Part shown: positions 43,959 through 56,420 of the stretch, piece after piece | Numbering within the stretch: the stretch's first letter is position 1 | How the letters are laid out: the number at the start of each line of letters is the position of its first letter | NCBI GenBank assembly: GCA_947579665.1 | Contig: CANPUZ010000060.1 | Location: forward strand, 377,501 to 441,500 | Origin: Sympetrum striolatum | Taxonomy: Eukaryota; Arthropoda; Insecta; Odonata; Libellulidae | Direction: 5' to 3' | DNA length: 64,000 nucleotides | Program-made: the position numbers and the translations under genes | The notes under the pieces: model-generated | What the model saw: only the letters and a program-made list of their open reading frames with translations | The model's database searches: none | What the model was told of the DNA's origin: nothing

Positions 43959-44502
43959 TTGGGTTAGTTTCGGTTGTGTCTGGTTGGGTTTGGTTGTTTG
44001 GGTTGGCTTGGGTTGGGATGTTTGGGTTTGGTTGGGTTGGGTTGGGTTGGGTAGGGTTGGGTTGGGTTGGGTTGGGTTGGGTTGGGTTATCTTGTGGTAG
44101 GTTGGGTTGGGTTGGGTTGGGTTGGGTTGGGTAGGGTTGGGTGGGGTTGGGTTGGGTTGGGTTGGGTTTGGTTGGGTTGGGTTGGAGTGGGTTGGCTTGG
44201 GTTGGGTAGGTTTTGGTTGGGTTGGGTTGGGTTGGGGTGGGTTAGGTTGGGTTGGGATGGGTTGGGGTGGGGTGGGTTGGGTTGGGTTGGGTAGGGTTGG
44301 GTTGGGTTGGGTTGGGTTGGGTTGGGTTGGGTTGGGGTAGGTTGGGTTGGGTTGGGTTTGGTAAGGTTGGGTAGGGTTGGGTTGGGTTGGGTTGGGTTCG
44401 GTTGGGTTGGGTTGGGTTGGGTTGGGGTGGGTTGGGTTGGGTTGGGCTGGGTTGAATAGGGTTGGGTTGTGTTGGGTTGGGTTTGGTTGGGTTGGGTTGG
44501 GT
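43959..44502 (+). repeat. TTGGG array joining A18 directly to C17
   Basis: About 544 bp; TTAGTTTCGG header, GGTTGGCTTGGG, interruption TTATCTTGTGG at 44087-44097, GGGGTGGGGTGGG, TTGAATAGGG. Confidence 0.92.
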
Positions 44503-46239
44503 ATTTACTTCGCTTAGACACCGTAAATTTTGCTTAGACTCCACTTATTACGCTTTTAGTCCGCTTTATTTGCTGAGAGTCTGCTTCATTCGCTTAGACT
44601 CATTTTATTTCGCTTAGTGACCCCTTTTTTCCTTTAGAGTCCGCTTTATTCGCTTAGACTCATATTATTTCGCTATATAACAGCACATTTCGCTTAGATA
44701 ATCACTGCGTTTACCAAGCGATCTCTGCTCGATCTGAGAGCAACTCGTACCGGCAATGTAGGACCGATCTCATAGGACCGACGAGTTTATCAACACGAGC
44801 TTAACATATCGATATTTGCGATATTCACATATCGACTGCAAATCATCGAGAATTTGGCGCATCGAGATTTGACAGCCACCATTGTGCTTCTTCGTGGTTT
44901 TATATATTTAATAAGCAGAAGTGCTCGTTGATTCTCAACGGAGATGTTAAATTTCATAAATAGCAGTCTAACAACCTTGGTCATAAGAAATACTTCATAA
45001 CTGTTGATAGAGGCCTGAACTATCACAAAAAACATGGTCTCCGGAGGCCATTTCTGTACCTGGTTCACTACAATCGACATATTTCAGTAACTACAAGAGG
45101 TACTTACTTCCTTTTTATTGTGAAATAAGCCGCAATATTTGAAGTGTCTTCCCAGAAAATTTCATCGGAATAGGGCAATTTCTTAATAAAAAAAATTATT
45201 TCCAAACAGTCTTCATCGATAACTTTACCATAGATAGGAAATACCAGACATTCTAATTCAATATGCTAAGAAATATAAGTTACAATGAAGTCTACAAAGC
45301 CGCATCAACTCAATATTCAATATACTCTGAATGAAAAATATCTTCAACTGAGACGATATAAATATATATTCTAAGATCACATTAGGATAAGCATAGCTAC
45401 GTTTAAAGTTACATCTTCATACAGGTACAAGAGGACAAATGAATCAAGCATTAAACGTAAACGACAGAAATAAATTACATTTCACTCAAATAAACCAAGA
45501 TGAATATTCTATACGGAAAGTAAATGTATTTTGGAGCTGACTGGTAACTCAATCTTAAAATATGTAACATAAACACGAACCACAAAAGCAATCAAAATAG
45601 AAATAAAGATTCAACACTAATAATAGGATAGTAAATGACTATGGAGTGGAAGCACTAAAAACAACGAATAAATCAATTTTTGCAAGGGAATGAGTTTGTT
45701 TACACTTGGTAATTTAGACAAAATTTTCGTATATTTTATCAATATTCTCGCAATTTCGAATCGCAAGCGATATTCAACGACCAAAATAAGAATCTTTACT
45801 CAATTTCCCTTTTTTTGATGATAGCGCCAGGAGTTATTGCGATTGTATTTGTTTTCGTCCGCTGACAAAAGAGAAGCGGATTCCGCAAGAACACCGAGGC
45901 GACCGATGTCGTGCTGAACCTGGTCCACTTTTTTTGCCGGGTTGAGTTCAGCTCACTTTTAGCCATTCTAGCCCGCGCTGCTCAGCCCGTTTCTGTTTAC
46001 CAACTCGAACAGACTTGGCAGCACCGATCTGAGATCGCTTGGTAAACGCAGTGTATGATATGCCCACATTGAATCCGATTTCTTCCCATAGATACAGCTT
46101 GGCATGGATAGCCTTCGCTTAGAGACCGCTTAGTTTTTCTAGTGACAGCTTAACTCAATTATAACACGCTTTGAAACCGCTTTTATTCCAATTAGTTCGG
46201 TCACAGAACGAACTAATCGGAATTAACAGTTAGTTTAGG
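44503..46239 (+). repeat. Satellite unit C17, split by a transposon
   Basis: Left part 44503-44702, right part 46054-46239. Same insertion point and same altered left flank TTAGATAAT as C11, and GTGACCCCTTTTTTCC. The end is the normal AATCGGAATTAACAG, unlike C11. Confidence 0.9.
44703..46053. mobile_element. Non-autonomous DNA transposon, copy 2 (1351 bp)
   Basis: Same length and ends as copy 1; terminal repeats at 44703-44725 and 46031-46053. Private changes seen by eye are CACATATCG (CACGTATCG elsewhere), AGCCACC (AGCCGCC), AGAAATAAAG (AGAAACAAAG) and CAGCCCG (CAGCGCG). It shares GGTCATAAG, TGTGCTTC and ATCGGAATAGG with copy 3 against copy 1. The - strand frame 44790-45080 corresponds to that of copy 1, with three residue changes. 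Confidence 0.87.
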
Positions 46240-46561
46240 TTGGGTTAGTTTGGGTTGTGTCTGGTTGGGTTTGGTTGTTTGGGTTGGGTTGGGTTACGTT
46301 GGGATGTTTGGGTTGGGTTGGGTTGGGTTGGGTTGGGTAGGGTTGGGTTGAGATGGGTTGGGTTGGGTTGGGTTGGGTTGGGTTGGGGTAGGTTGGGTTG
46401 GGGTAGGCTGGGTTGGGTTGGGTAGGGTTGGGTTGGGTTGGGTAGGGTTGGGTTGGGTTGGGTTGGGTTGAGTTGGGTTGTGTTGGGTTGGGTTGGGTTT
46501 TGTTGGGTTGGGTTGGGTTAGGTTGGGTTTGTTGGGTTGGGATGGGTTGGGTTGGGTTGGG
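46240..46561 (+). repeat. Hybrid TTGGG array carrying a duplication junction
   Basis: About 322 bp. Up to GAGTTGGGTTGTGTTGGG (46470-46487) it follows the array after copy 3 (53757-54033). From GGTTTTGTTGGG (46495) to GGGAATTTAC it follows the array before A16 (38983-39050). The crossover lies in the pure TTGGG stretch between. Confidence 0.9.
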
Positions 46562-47853
46562 AATTTACTTCGCTTAGACACCGTAAATTTGGCTTAGACT
46601 CCACTTATTACGATTTTAGTCCGCTTTATTTGCTGAGAGTCCCTTCAATTAATAAAGAGTCCGATCAATTCGCTTAGAGTCCGCTTTATTTGCTCAGAGC
46701 CCAATTAGCTCGAGTTGAAACAGCTTCTTTCGCTGAGAGTCCGCTTAATTCGCTTAGCCTGCGATTATCAGCTTCGTGACGGCTTATATCACATAGAAAC
46801 CGCTTATTTCGCTAAGAGTCCAATAAGCTCGCTTAGAGTCCGTTTCCTTCGCTTAGAGTCCACTTCATTCGCTTGATTCAAATTATTTAAGTAAGTGAAC
46901 TCTCATTTCGCTTAGATACCGCTTTATTTGCTTAAATTCTTTTCTTTCACTTAAAGTCATTTTCTTTGCTAAGATTCCGCTACATTCGCTTAGACTCTTT
47001 TTATTTCGCTTAGTGACCGCATATTTCCTTTATATTCCGCTTTATTCGTTTACACTCCTATTATTTCGCTATGTGACATCTTATTTCGCTTAGACTCTGA
47101 TATGCCAGCATTGAGTCCGATTACTTCCCATAGAGACGGCTTAGCATGGATAGCCTTTGCTTAGAGACCGCTTAGTTTCTAAGAGACACCTTAACTCGCT
47201 TTTAAAACGCTTTAAATCCGCTTTTATTCCTATTAGTTCGGTCACAGAAAGAACTAATCGGAATTAACAGTTAGTTTAGGTTGGGTTAGGTTTGGTTGTG
47301 TCTGGTTGGGTTGGGTTGCTTAGAAATCCATTTACCTCGCTTTGACACCGTTAATTTCGCTCATACTCCACTTATAACGCTTTTAGTCCACTTTATTTGC
47401 TCAGAGTCCCTTCAATAAATTTTTGAGTCCGTTTAATTCGCTTGCACTCCGATTATTTCGCTTAGTGACGGCTTATTTCGCTTAGAATCCGCTTTTTTTG
47501 CCAAAGGTCCACTAAGCTCGCTTTGAGTCCGCTTCCTTCGCTAAGAGTCTGCTTCATTCGCTTATCTTCATTTTATTTCTCTTAGTGACCGCTTTTTTCC
47601 TTTAGAGTCCGCTTTATTCGCTTAGACTCATATTATTTCGCTATATAACAGCACATTTCGGTTAGACTATGATATGCCCACATTGAATCCGATTACTTCC
47701 CATAGCTACAGCTTGGCATGGATAGCCTTCGCTTAGAGACCGCTTAGTTTTTCTAGTGACAGCTTAACTCGCTTATAACACGCTTTGAAACCGATATTAT
47801 TCCATTTAGTTCGGTCACATAACGAACTAATCGGAATTAACAGTTAGTTTAGG
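46562..47853 (+). repeat. A19 - spacer - B17
   Basis: A19 46562-47280, spacer 47281-47319, B17 47320-47853. Near copy of A16-B15 at +7512, with TTTACACTCC in A19 and TATTTCTCTTAG in B17 as private changes. Confidence 0.92.
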
Positions 47854-48221
47854 TTGGGTTAGTTTGGGTTGTGTCTGGTTGGGTTTGGTAGTTTGGGTTG
47901 GGTTGGGTCGGGATGTTTGGGTTAGGTTGGGTTAGGTTGAGATGGGTAGGGTTGGGTTGGGTTGGGTTGGGTTGGGTTGGGTTGGGTTGGGGTAGGTTGG
48001 GTTGGGTTGGGGTAGGTTGGGTTGGGTTGGGTTTGGTAGGGTTGGGTTGGGAAGGGTTGGGTTGGGTTGGGTTGGGTTGGGGTGGGTTGGGTTGGGTTGG
48101 GTTGGGTTGGGTAGGTTTGGGTTGGGTTGGGTTGGGATGTTTGGGTTGGGTTGGGTTGGGTTGGGATGGGTAGGGTTGGGTTGGGTTGGGTTGGGTTGGG
48201 TTGGGTTGGGTTGGGTTGGGT
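47854..48221 (+). repeat. TTGGG array joining B17 directly to A20 (C missing)
   Basis: About 368 bp; copy of 40342-40709 with no difference noticed. Confidence 0.93.
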
Positions 48222-49512
48222 ATTTACTTCGCTTAGACACCGTAAATTTGGCTTAGACTCCACTTATTACGATTTTAGTCCGCTTTATTTGCTGAGAGTC
48301 CCTTCAATTAATATAGAGTCCGATCAATTCGCTTAGAGTCCGCTTTATTTGCTCAGAGCCCAATTAGCTCGAGTTGAAACAGCTTCTTTCGCTGAGAGTC
48401 CGCTTAATTCGCTTAGCCTCCGATTATCAGCTTCGTGACGGCTTATATCACATAGAAACCGCTTATTTCGCTAAGAGTCCAATAAGCTCGCTTAAAGTCC
48501 GTTTCCTTCGCTTAGAGTCCACTTCATTCGCATGATTCAAATTATTTAAGTAAGTGAACTCTCATTTCGCTTAGATACCGCGTTATATGCTTAAATTCTT
48601 TTCTTTCACTTAGAGTCATTTTCTTTGCTAAGAGTCCGCTACATTCGCTTAGACTCTTTTTATTTCGCTTAGTGACCGCTTATTTCCTTTATAGTCCGCT
48701 TTATTCGTTTAGACTCCTATTATTTCGCTATGTGACAGCTTATTTCGCTTAGACTCTGATATGCCAGCATTGAGTCCGATTACTTCCCATAGAGACGGCT
48801 TAGCATGGATAGCCTTTGCTTAGAGACCGCTTAGTTTCTAATAGAAACCTTAATTCGCTTTTAAAACGCTTTAAAACCACTTTTATTCCTATTAGTTCGG
48901 TCACAGAAAGAACTAATCGGAATTAACAGTTAGTTTAGGTTGGGTTACGTTTGGTTGTGTCTGGTTGGGTTGGGTTGCTTATAAATCCATTTACCTCGCT
49001 TTGACACCGTTAATTTCGCTCATACTCCACTTATAACGCTTTTAGTCCACTATATTTGCTCAGAGTCCCTTCAATAAATTTTTGAGTCCGCTAAATTCAC
49101 TTGGACTCCGATTATTTCGCTTAGTGACGGATTATTTCGCTTAGAATCCGCTTTTTTCGCTAAAGGTCCACTAAGCTCGCTTTGAGTCCGCTTTTTTCGC
49201 TAAGAGTCTGCTTCATTCGCTTATACTCATTTTGTTTCGCTTGGTGACCGCTTTTTTCCTTTAGAGTCCGCTTTATTCGCTTAGACTCATATTATTTCGC
49301 TATATAACAGCAAATTTCGGTTAGACTATGATATGCCCACATTGAATCCGATTACTTACCATAGATACAGCCTTGCATGGATAGCCTTCGCTTAGAGACC
49401 ACTTAGTTTTTCTAGTGACAGCACAACTCGCTTATAACACGCTTTGAAACCGATATTATTCCATTTAGTTCGGTCACAGAACGAACTAATCGGAAATAAC
49501 AGTTAGTTTAGG
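48222..49512 (+). repeat. A20 - spacer - B18
   Basis: A20 48222-48939, spacer 48940-48978, B18 48979-49512. Near copy of A17-B16 but without the 15-bp deletion. B18 ends CGGAAATAACAG. Confidence 0.92.
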
Positions 49513-50046
49513 TTGGGTTAGTTTGGGTTGTGTCTGGTTGGGTTTGGTTGTTTGGGTTGGGTTGGGTTGGGATGTTTGGGTTGGGTTGGGTTGGGTAGGG
49601 TTGGGCTGGGTTGGGTTGGGTTGGGTTGGGTTATGTTGGGTTGGGTTGGGTTGGGTAGGGTTGGGTGGGGTTGGGTTGGGTTGGGTTGGGTTTGGTTGGG
49701 TTGGGTTGGAGTGGGTTGGTTTGGGTTGGGTAGGTTTTGGTTGGGTTGGGTTGGGTTGGGTTGGGTTGGGTTGGGTTGGGGTGGGTTGGGTTGGGTTGGG
49801 TAGGGTTGGGTTGGGTTGGGTTGGGTTGGGGTAGGTTGGGTTGGGTTGGGTTTGGTTAGGTTGGGTTGGATTGGGTTGGGTAGGGTTAGGTTGGGTTGGG
49901 TTGGGTTGGGTTGGGTTGGGTTGGGTTGGGTTGGGGTGGGTTGGGTTGGGTTGGGTTGGGTTGAATAGGGTTGGGTTGGGTTGGGTTGGGTTGGGTTGGG
50001 TTGGGTTGGGTTGGGTTTCGTTGGGTTGGGTTAAGATGGGTTGGGT
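49513..50046 (+). repeat. TTGGG array between B18 and C18
   Basis: About 534 bp; same series as 41986-42533 with small repeat-number differences. Confidence 0.93.
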
Positions 50047-50429
50047 ATTTACTTCGCTTAGACACTGTAAATTTCGCTTAGACTCCACTTATTACGCTTT
50101 TAGTCCGCTTTATTTGCTGAGAGTCTGCTTCATTCGCTTAGACTCATTTTATTTCGCATAGTGACCGCTTTTTTCCTTTTGAGTCCGCTTTATTCGCTTA
50201 GACTCATATTATTTCGCTATATAACAGCACATTTCGCTTAGACTATGATATGCCCACATTGAATCCGATTTCTTCCCATAGATACAGCTTGGCATGGATA
50301 GTCTTCGCTTAGAGACCGCTTAGTTTTTCTAGTGACAGCTTAACTCAATTATAACACGCTTTGAAACCGCTTTTATTCCAATTAGTTCGGTCACAGAACG
50401 AACTAATTCGAATTAAGAGTTAGTTTAGG
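50047..50429 (+). repeat. Satellite unit C18
   Basis: Near copy of C16. Confidence 0.92.
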
Positions 50430-50753
50430 TTGGGTTAGTTTGGGTTGTGTCTGGTTGGGTTTGGTTGTTTGGGTTGGGTTGGGTTAGGTTGGGATGTTTG
50501 GGTTGGGTTGGGTTGGGTTGGGTTGGGTAGGGTTGGGTTGGGAGGGGTTGGGTTGGGTTGGGTTTGGTTGGGTTTGGTTGGGTTGGGTTGGGTTTGGTTG
50601 GGGTAGGTTGGGTTGGGTTGGGTAGGGTTGTGTTGGGTTGGGTAGGGTTGGGTTGGGTTGGGTTGGGTTGGGTTGGGTTGTGTTGGGTTGGGTTGGGTTG
50701 GGTTAGGTTGGGTTGGGTTGGGTTGGGTTGGGTTGGGTTGGGTTGGGTTGGGT
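50430..50753 (+). repeat. TTGGG array between C18 and A21
   Basis: About 324 bp; near copy of 42917-43240 with GGGAGGGG in place of GGGATGGG. Confidence 0.93.
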
Positions 50754-51471
50754 ATTTACTTCGCTTAGACACCGTAAATTTGGCTTAGACTCCAATTATT
50801 ACGATTATAGTCCGCTTTATTTGCTGAGAGTCCCTTCAATTAATATAGAGTCCGATCAATTCGCTTAGAGTCCGCTTTATTTGCTCAGAGCCCAATTAGC
50901 TCGAGTTGAAACAGCTTCTTTCGCTAAGAGTCCGCTTAATTCGCTTAGCCTGCGATTATCAGCTTCGTGACGTCTTATATCACATAGAAACCGCTTATTT
51001 CGCTAAGAGTCCAATAAGCTCGCTTAGAGTCCGTTTCCTTCGCTTAGAGTCCACTTCATTCGCTTGATTCAAATTATTTAAGTAAGTGACCTCTCATTTC
51101 GCGTAGATACCGCTTTATTTGCTTAAATTCTTTTCTTTCACTTAGAGTCATTTTCTTTGCTAAGAGTCCGCTACATTCGCTTAGACTCTTTTTATTTCGC
51201 TTAGTGACCACTTATTTCCTTTATAGTCCGCTTTATTCGTTTAGACTCCTATTATTTCGCTATGTGACAGCTTATTTCGCTTAGACTCTGATATGCCAGC
51301 ATTGAGTCCGATTAATTCCCATAAAGACGGCTTAGCATGGATAGCCTTTGCTTAGAGACCGCTTAGTTTCTAAGAGACATCTTAACTCGCTTTTAAAACG
51401 CTTTAAAACCGCTTTTATTCCTATTAGTTCGGTCACAGAAAGAACTAATCGGAATTAACAGTTAGTTTAGG
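50754..51471 (+). repeat. Satellite unit A21, not followed by B
   Basis: Near copy of A18, again running directly into a long array. Confidence 0.92.
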
Positions 51472-52019
51472 TTGGGTTAGTTTCGGTTGTGTCTGGTTGG
51501 GTTTGGTTGTTTGGGTTGGCTTGGGTTGGGATGTTTGGGTTTGGTTGGGTTGGGTTGGGTTGGGTAGGGTTGGGTTGGGTTGGGTTGGGTTGGGTTGGGT
51601 TATCTTGTGGTAGGTTGGGTTGGGTTGGGTTGGGTTGGGTTGGGTAGGGTTGGGTGGGGTTGGGTTGGGTTGGGTTGGGTTTGGTTGGGTTGGGTTGGAG
51701 TGTGTTGGCTTGGGTTGGGTAGGTTTTGGTTGGGTTGGGTTGGGTTGGGGTGGGTTAGGTTGGGTTGGGTTGGGTGGGGTGGGGTGGGTTGGGTTGGGTT
51801 GGGTAGGGTTGGGTTGGGTTGGGTTGGGTTGGGTTGGGTTGGGTTTGGTTGGGGTAGGTTGGGTTGGGTTGGGTTTGGTAAGGTTGGGTAGGGTTGGGTT
51901 GGGTTGGGTTGGGTTCGGTTGGGTTGGGTTGGGTTGGGTTGGGGTGGGTTGGGTTGGGTTGGGCTGGGTTGAATAGGGTTGGGTTGTGTTGGGTTGGGTT
52001 TGGTTGGGTTGGGTTGGGT
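51472..52019 (+). repeat. TTGGG array joining A21 directly to C19
   Basis: About 548 bp; near copy of 43959-44502 with TTATCTTGTGG at 51600-51610, GGAGTGTGTTGG and GGGTGGGGTGGGGTGGG. Confidence 0.93.
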
Positions 52020-53756
52020 ATTTACTTCGCTTAGACACCGTAAATTTTGCTTAGACTCCACTTATTACGCTTTTAGTCCGCTTTATTTGCTGAGAGTCTG
52101 CTTCATTCGCTTAGACTCATTTTATTTCGCTTAGTGACCCCTTTTTTCCTTTAGAGTCCGCTTTATTCGCTTAGACTCATATTATTTCGCTATATAACAG
52201 CACATTTCGCTTAGATAATCACTGCGTTTACCAAGCGATCTCTGCTCGATCTGAGAGCAACTCGTACCGGCAATGTAGGACCGATCTCATAGGACCGACG
52301 AGTTTATCAACACGAGCTTAACATATCGATATTTGCGATATTCACGTATCGACTGCAAATCATCGAGAATTTGGCGCATCGAGATTTGACAGCCGCCATT
52401 GTGCTTCTTCGTGGTTTTATATATTTAATAAGCAGAAGTGCTCGTTGATTCTCAACGGAGATGTTAAATTTCATAAATAGCAGTCTAACAACCTTGGTCA
52501 TAAGAAATACTTCATAACTGTTGATAGAGGCCTGAACTATCACAAAAAACATGGTCTCCGGAGGCCATTTCTGTACCTGGTTCACTACAATCGACATATT
52601 TCAGTAACTACAAGAGGTACTTACTTCCTTTTTATTTTGAAATAAGCCGCAATATTTGAAGTGTCTTCCCAGAAAATTTCATCGGAATAGGGCAATTTCT
52701 TAATAAAAAAAATTATTTCCAAACAGTCTTCATCGATAACTTTACCATAGATAGGAAATACCAGACATTCTAATTCAATATGCTAAGAAATATAAGTTAC
52801 AATGAAGTCTACAAAGCCGCATCAACTCAATATTCAATATACTCTGAATGAAAAATATCTTCAACTGAGACGATATAAATATATATTCTAAGATCACATT
52901 AGGATAAGCATAGCTACGTTTAAAGTTACATCTTCATACAGGTACAAGAGGACAAATGAATCAAGCATTAAACGTAAACGATAGAAATAAATTACATTTC
53001 ACTCAAATAAACCAAGATGAATATTCTATACGGAAAGTAAATGTATTTTGGAGCTGACTGGTAACTCAATCTTAAAATATGTAACATAAACACGAACCAC
53101 AAAAGCAATCAAAATAGAAACAAAGATTCAACACTAATAATAGGATAGTAAATGACTATGGAGTGGAAGCACTAAAAACAACGAATAAATCAATTTTTGC
53201 AAGGGAATGAGTTTGTTTACACTTGGTAATTTAGACAAAATTTTCGTATATTTTATCAATATTCTCGCAATTTCGAATCGCAAGCGATATTCAACGACCA
53301 AAATAAGAATCTTTACTCAATTTCCCTTTTTTTGATGATAGCGCCAGGAGTTATTGCGATTGTATTTGTTTTCGTCCGCTGACAAAAGAGAAGCGGATTC
53401 CGCAAGAACACCGAGGCGACCGATGTCGTGCTGAACCTGGTCCACTTTTTTTGCCGGGTTGAGTTCAGCTCACTTTTAGCCATTCTAGCCCGCGCTGCTC
53501 AGCGCGTTTCTGTTTACCAACTCGAACAGACTTGGCAGCACCGATCTGAGATCGCTTGGTAAACGCAGTGTATGATATGCCCACATTGAATCCGATTTCT
53601 TCCCATAGATACAGCTTGGCATGGATAGCCTTCGCTTAGAGACCGCTTAGTTTTTCTAGTGACAGCTTAACTCAATTATAACACGCTTTGAAACCGCTTT
53701 TATTCCAATTAGTTCGGTCACAGAACGAACTAATCGGAATTAACAGTTAGTTTAGG
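52020..53756 (+). repeat. Satellite unit C19, split by a transposon
   Basis: Left part 52020-52219, right part 53571-53756; same insertion point and flanks as C11 and C17. Confidence 0.9.
52220..53570. mobile_element. Non-autonomous DNA transposon, copy 3 (1351 bp)
   Basis: Terminal repeats at 52220-52242 and 53548-53570. Private changes seen by eye are TTTATTTTGAAAT (TTTATTGTGAAAT elsewhere) and ACGATAGAAA (ACGACAGAAA). Otherwise closest to copy 2. The frame at 52307-52597 is retained but not evidently coding. Confidence 0.87.
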
Positions 53757-54100
53757 TTGGGTTAGTTTGGGTTGTGTCTGGTTGGGTTTGGTTGTTTGGG
53801 TTGGGTTGGGTTACGTTGGGATGTTTGGGTTGGGTTGGGTTGGGTTGGGTTGGGTAGGGTTGGGTTGAGATGGGTTGGGTTGGGTTGGGTTGGGTTGGGT
53901 TGGGTTGGGTTGGGTTGGGGTAGGTTGGGTTGGGGTAGGCTGGGTTGGGTTGGGTTGGGTAGGGTTGGGTTGGGTTGGGTAGGGTTGGGTTGGGTTGGGT
54001 TGGGTTGAGTTGGGTTGTGTTGGGTTGGGTTGGGTTGGGTTAGGTTGTGTTGGGTTGGGTTGGGTTGGGTTGGGTTGCGTTGGGTTGGGTTGGGTTGGGT
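53757..54100 (+). repeat. TTGGG array between C19 and A22
   Basis: About 344 bp; TTACGTTGGGATG header as at 46240, GGGGTAGGCTGGG, GAGTTGGGTTGTG, then GGTTGTGTTGGG, GGGTTGCGTTGGG and GGGTATTCTC. Confidence 0.93.
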
Positions 54101-55391
54101 ATTCTCTTCGCTTAGACACCATAAATTTGGCTTAGACTCCACTTATTACGATTTTAGTCCGCTTTATTTGCTCAAAGTCCCTTCAATTAATATAGAGTCC
54201 GATCAATTCGCTTAGAGTCCGCTTTATTTGCTCAGAGCCCAATTAGCTCGAGTTGAAACAGCTTCTTTCGCTGAGAGTCCGCTTAATTCGCTTAGCCTCC
54301 GATTATCAGCTTCGTGACGGCTTACATCACATAGAAACCACTTATTTCGCTAAGAGTCCAATAAGCTCGCTTAGAGTCCGTTTCCTTCGCTTAGAGTCCA
54401 CTTCATTCGCTTGATTCAAATTATTCAAGTAAGTGAACTCTCATTTCGCTTAGATACCGCTTTATTTGCTTAAATTCCTTTCTTTCACCTAGAGTCATTT
54501 TCTTTGCTAAGAGTCCGCTACATTCGCTTAGACTCTTTTTATTTCGCTTAGTGACCGCTTATTTCCTTTATATTCCGCTTTATTCGTTTAGACTCCTATT
54601 ATTTCGCTATGTGACAGCTTATTTCGCTTAGACTCTGATATGCCAGCATTGAGTCCGATTACTTCCCATAGAGACAGCTTAGCATGGATAGCCTTTGCTT
54701 AGAGACCGCTTAGTTTCTAAGAGACATCTTAGCTCGCTTTTAAAACGCTTTAAAACCGCTTTTATTCCTATTAGTTCGGTCACAGAAAGAACTAATCGGA
54801 ATTAACAGTTAGTTTAGGTTGGGTTAGGTTTGGTTGTGTCTGGTTGGGTTGGGTTGCTTAAAAATCCATTTACCTCGCTTTGACACCGTTAATTTCGCTC
54901 ATACTCCACTTATAACGCTTTTAGTCCACTTTATTTGCTCAGAGTCCCTTCAATAAATTTTTGAGTCCGCTTAATTCGCTTGGACTCCGATTATTTCGCT
55001 TAGTGACGGCTTATTTCGCTTAGAATCCGCTTTTTTCGCTAATGGTCCACTAAGCTCGCTTTGAGTCCGCTTCTATCGCTAAGAGTCTGCTTCATTCGCT
55101 TATACTCATTTTATTTCGCTTAGTGACCGCTTTTTTCCATTAGAGTCCGCTTTATTCGCTTAGACTCATATTATTTCGCTATATAACAGCACATTTCGGT
55201 TAGACTATGATATGCCCACATTGAATCCGATTACTTACCATAGATACAGCTTGGCATGGATAGCCTTCGCTTAGAGACCGCTTTGTTTTTCTAGTGACAG
55301 CTTAACTCGCTTATAACACGCTTTGAAACCGATATTATTCCATTTAGTTCGGTCACAGAACGAACTAATCGGAATTAACAGTTAGTTTAGG
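54101..55391 (+). repeat. A22 - spacer - B19
   Basis: A22 54101-54818, spacer 54819-54857, B19 54858-55391. Near copy of A11-B10. Private TTTGCTCAAAGTCC, GGCTTACATCAC and TTTCACCTAGAG in A22; CGCTAATGGTCC in B19. Confidence 0.91.
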
Positions 55392-55733
55392 TTGGGTTAG
55401 TTTGGGTTGTGTCTGGTTGGGTTTGGTTGTTTGGGTTGGGTTGGGTTGGGTTGGGATGTTGGGTTGGGTTGGGTTAGGTTGCGTTTGGTTGGGTTGGGTA
55501 GGGTTGGGTTGGGTTGGGTTGGGTTAGGTTAGGTTGGGTTGGGTTGGGTTGGGTTGGGTTGGGTTGGGGTGGGTTGGGTTGGGTTGGGTTGGGTAGGGTT
55601 GGGTTGGGTTGGGTTGGGTTGGGTTGGGGTGGGTTGGGTTGGGTTGGGTTGGGTAGGGTTGGGTTGGGTTGGGTTGGGTTGGGTTAGGTTGGGTTGGGTT
55701 GGGTTGGGTTTGGTTTGGTTGGGTTGGGTTGGT
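55392..55733 (+). repeat. TTGGG array between B19 and C20
   Basis: About 342 bp; GGGATGTTGGG and TTAGGTTGCGTTTGG signature, with the GGGGTGGG...TAGGG segment present twice (near 55566 and 55626). Confidence 0.92.
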
Positions 55734-56117
55734 TATTTACTTTGCTTAGATACCTTAAATTTCGCTTAGACTCCACTTATTACGCTTTTAGTCCGCTTTA
55801 TTTGCTGAGAGTCTGCTTCATTCGCTTAGACTCATTTTATTTCGCATAGTGACCGCTTTTTTCCTTTAGAGTCCGCTTTATTCGCTTAGACTCATATTAT
55901 TTCGCTATATAACAGCACATTTCGCTTAGACTATGATATGCCCACATTGAATCCGATTTCTTCCCATAGATACAGCTTGGCATGGATAGCCTTCGCTTAG
56001 AGACCGCTTAGTTTTTCTAGTGACAGCTTAACTCAATTATAACACGCTTTGAAACCGCTTTTATTCCAATTAGTTCGGTCACAGAACGAACTAATCGGAA
56101 TTAACAGTTAGTTTAGG
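55734..56117 (+). repeat. Satellite unit C20
   Basis: C12/C14 subtype (TTACTTTGCTTAGATACC). Confidence 0.92.
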
Positions 56118-56420
56118 TTGGGTTAGTTTGGGTTGTGTCTGGTTGGGTTTGGTTATTTGGGTTAGGTTGGGTTAGGTTGGGATGTTTGGGTTGGGTTGGG
56201 TTGGGTAGGGTTGGGTTGGGATGGGTTGGTTGGGCTGGGTTGGGTTTGGTTGGGTTGGGTTGGGTTGGGTTGGGGTAGGTTGGGTTGGGTTGGGTAGGGT
56301 TGGGTTGGGTTGGGTAGGGTTTGGTTGGGTTGGGTTGGGTTGGGTAGGGTTGTGTTGGGTTGGGTTGGGTTGGGTTAGGTTGGGTTGGGTTGGGTTGGGT
56401 TGGGTTGGGTTATTTTGGGT
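56118..56420 (+). repeat. TTGGG array between C20 and A23
   Basis: About 303 bp; GGTTATTTGGG in the header, GGTTGGTTGGGCTGGG, and TTATTTTGGG just before the A unit. Confidence 0.92.

Noticed and set aside
24457..53570. Three independent transposon insertions with a preferred target
   Set aside because: Shared flank mutations, shared neighbouring unit variants and the same missing B unit show co-duplication instead.
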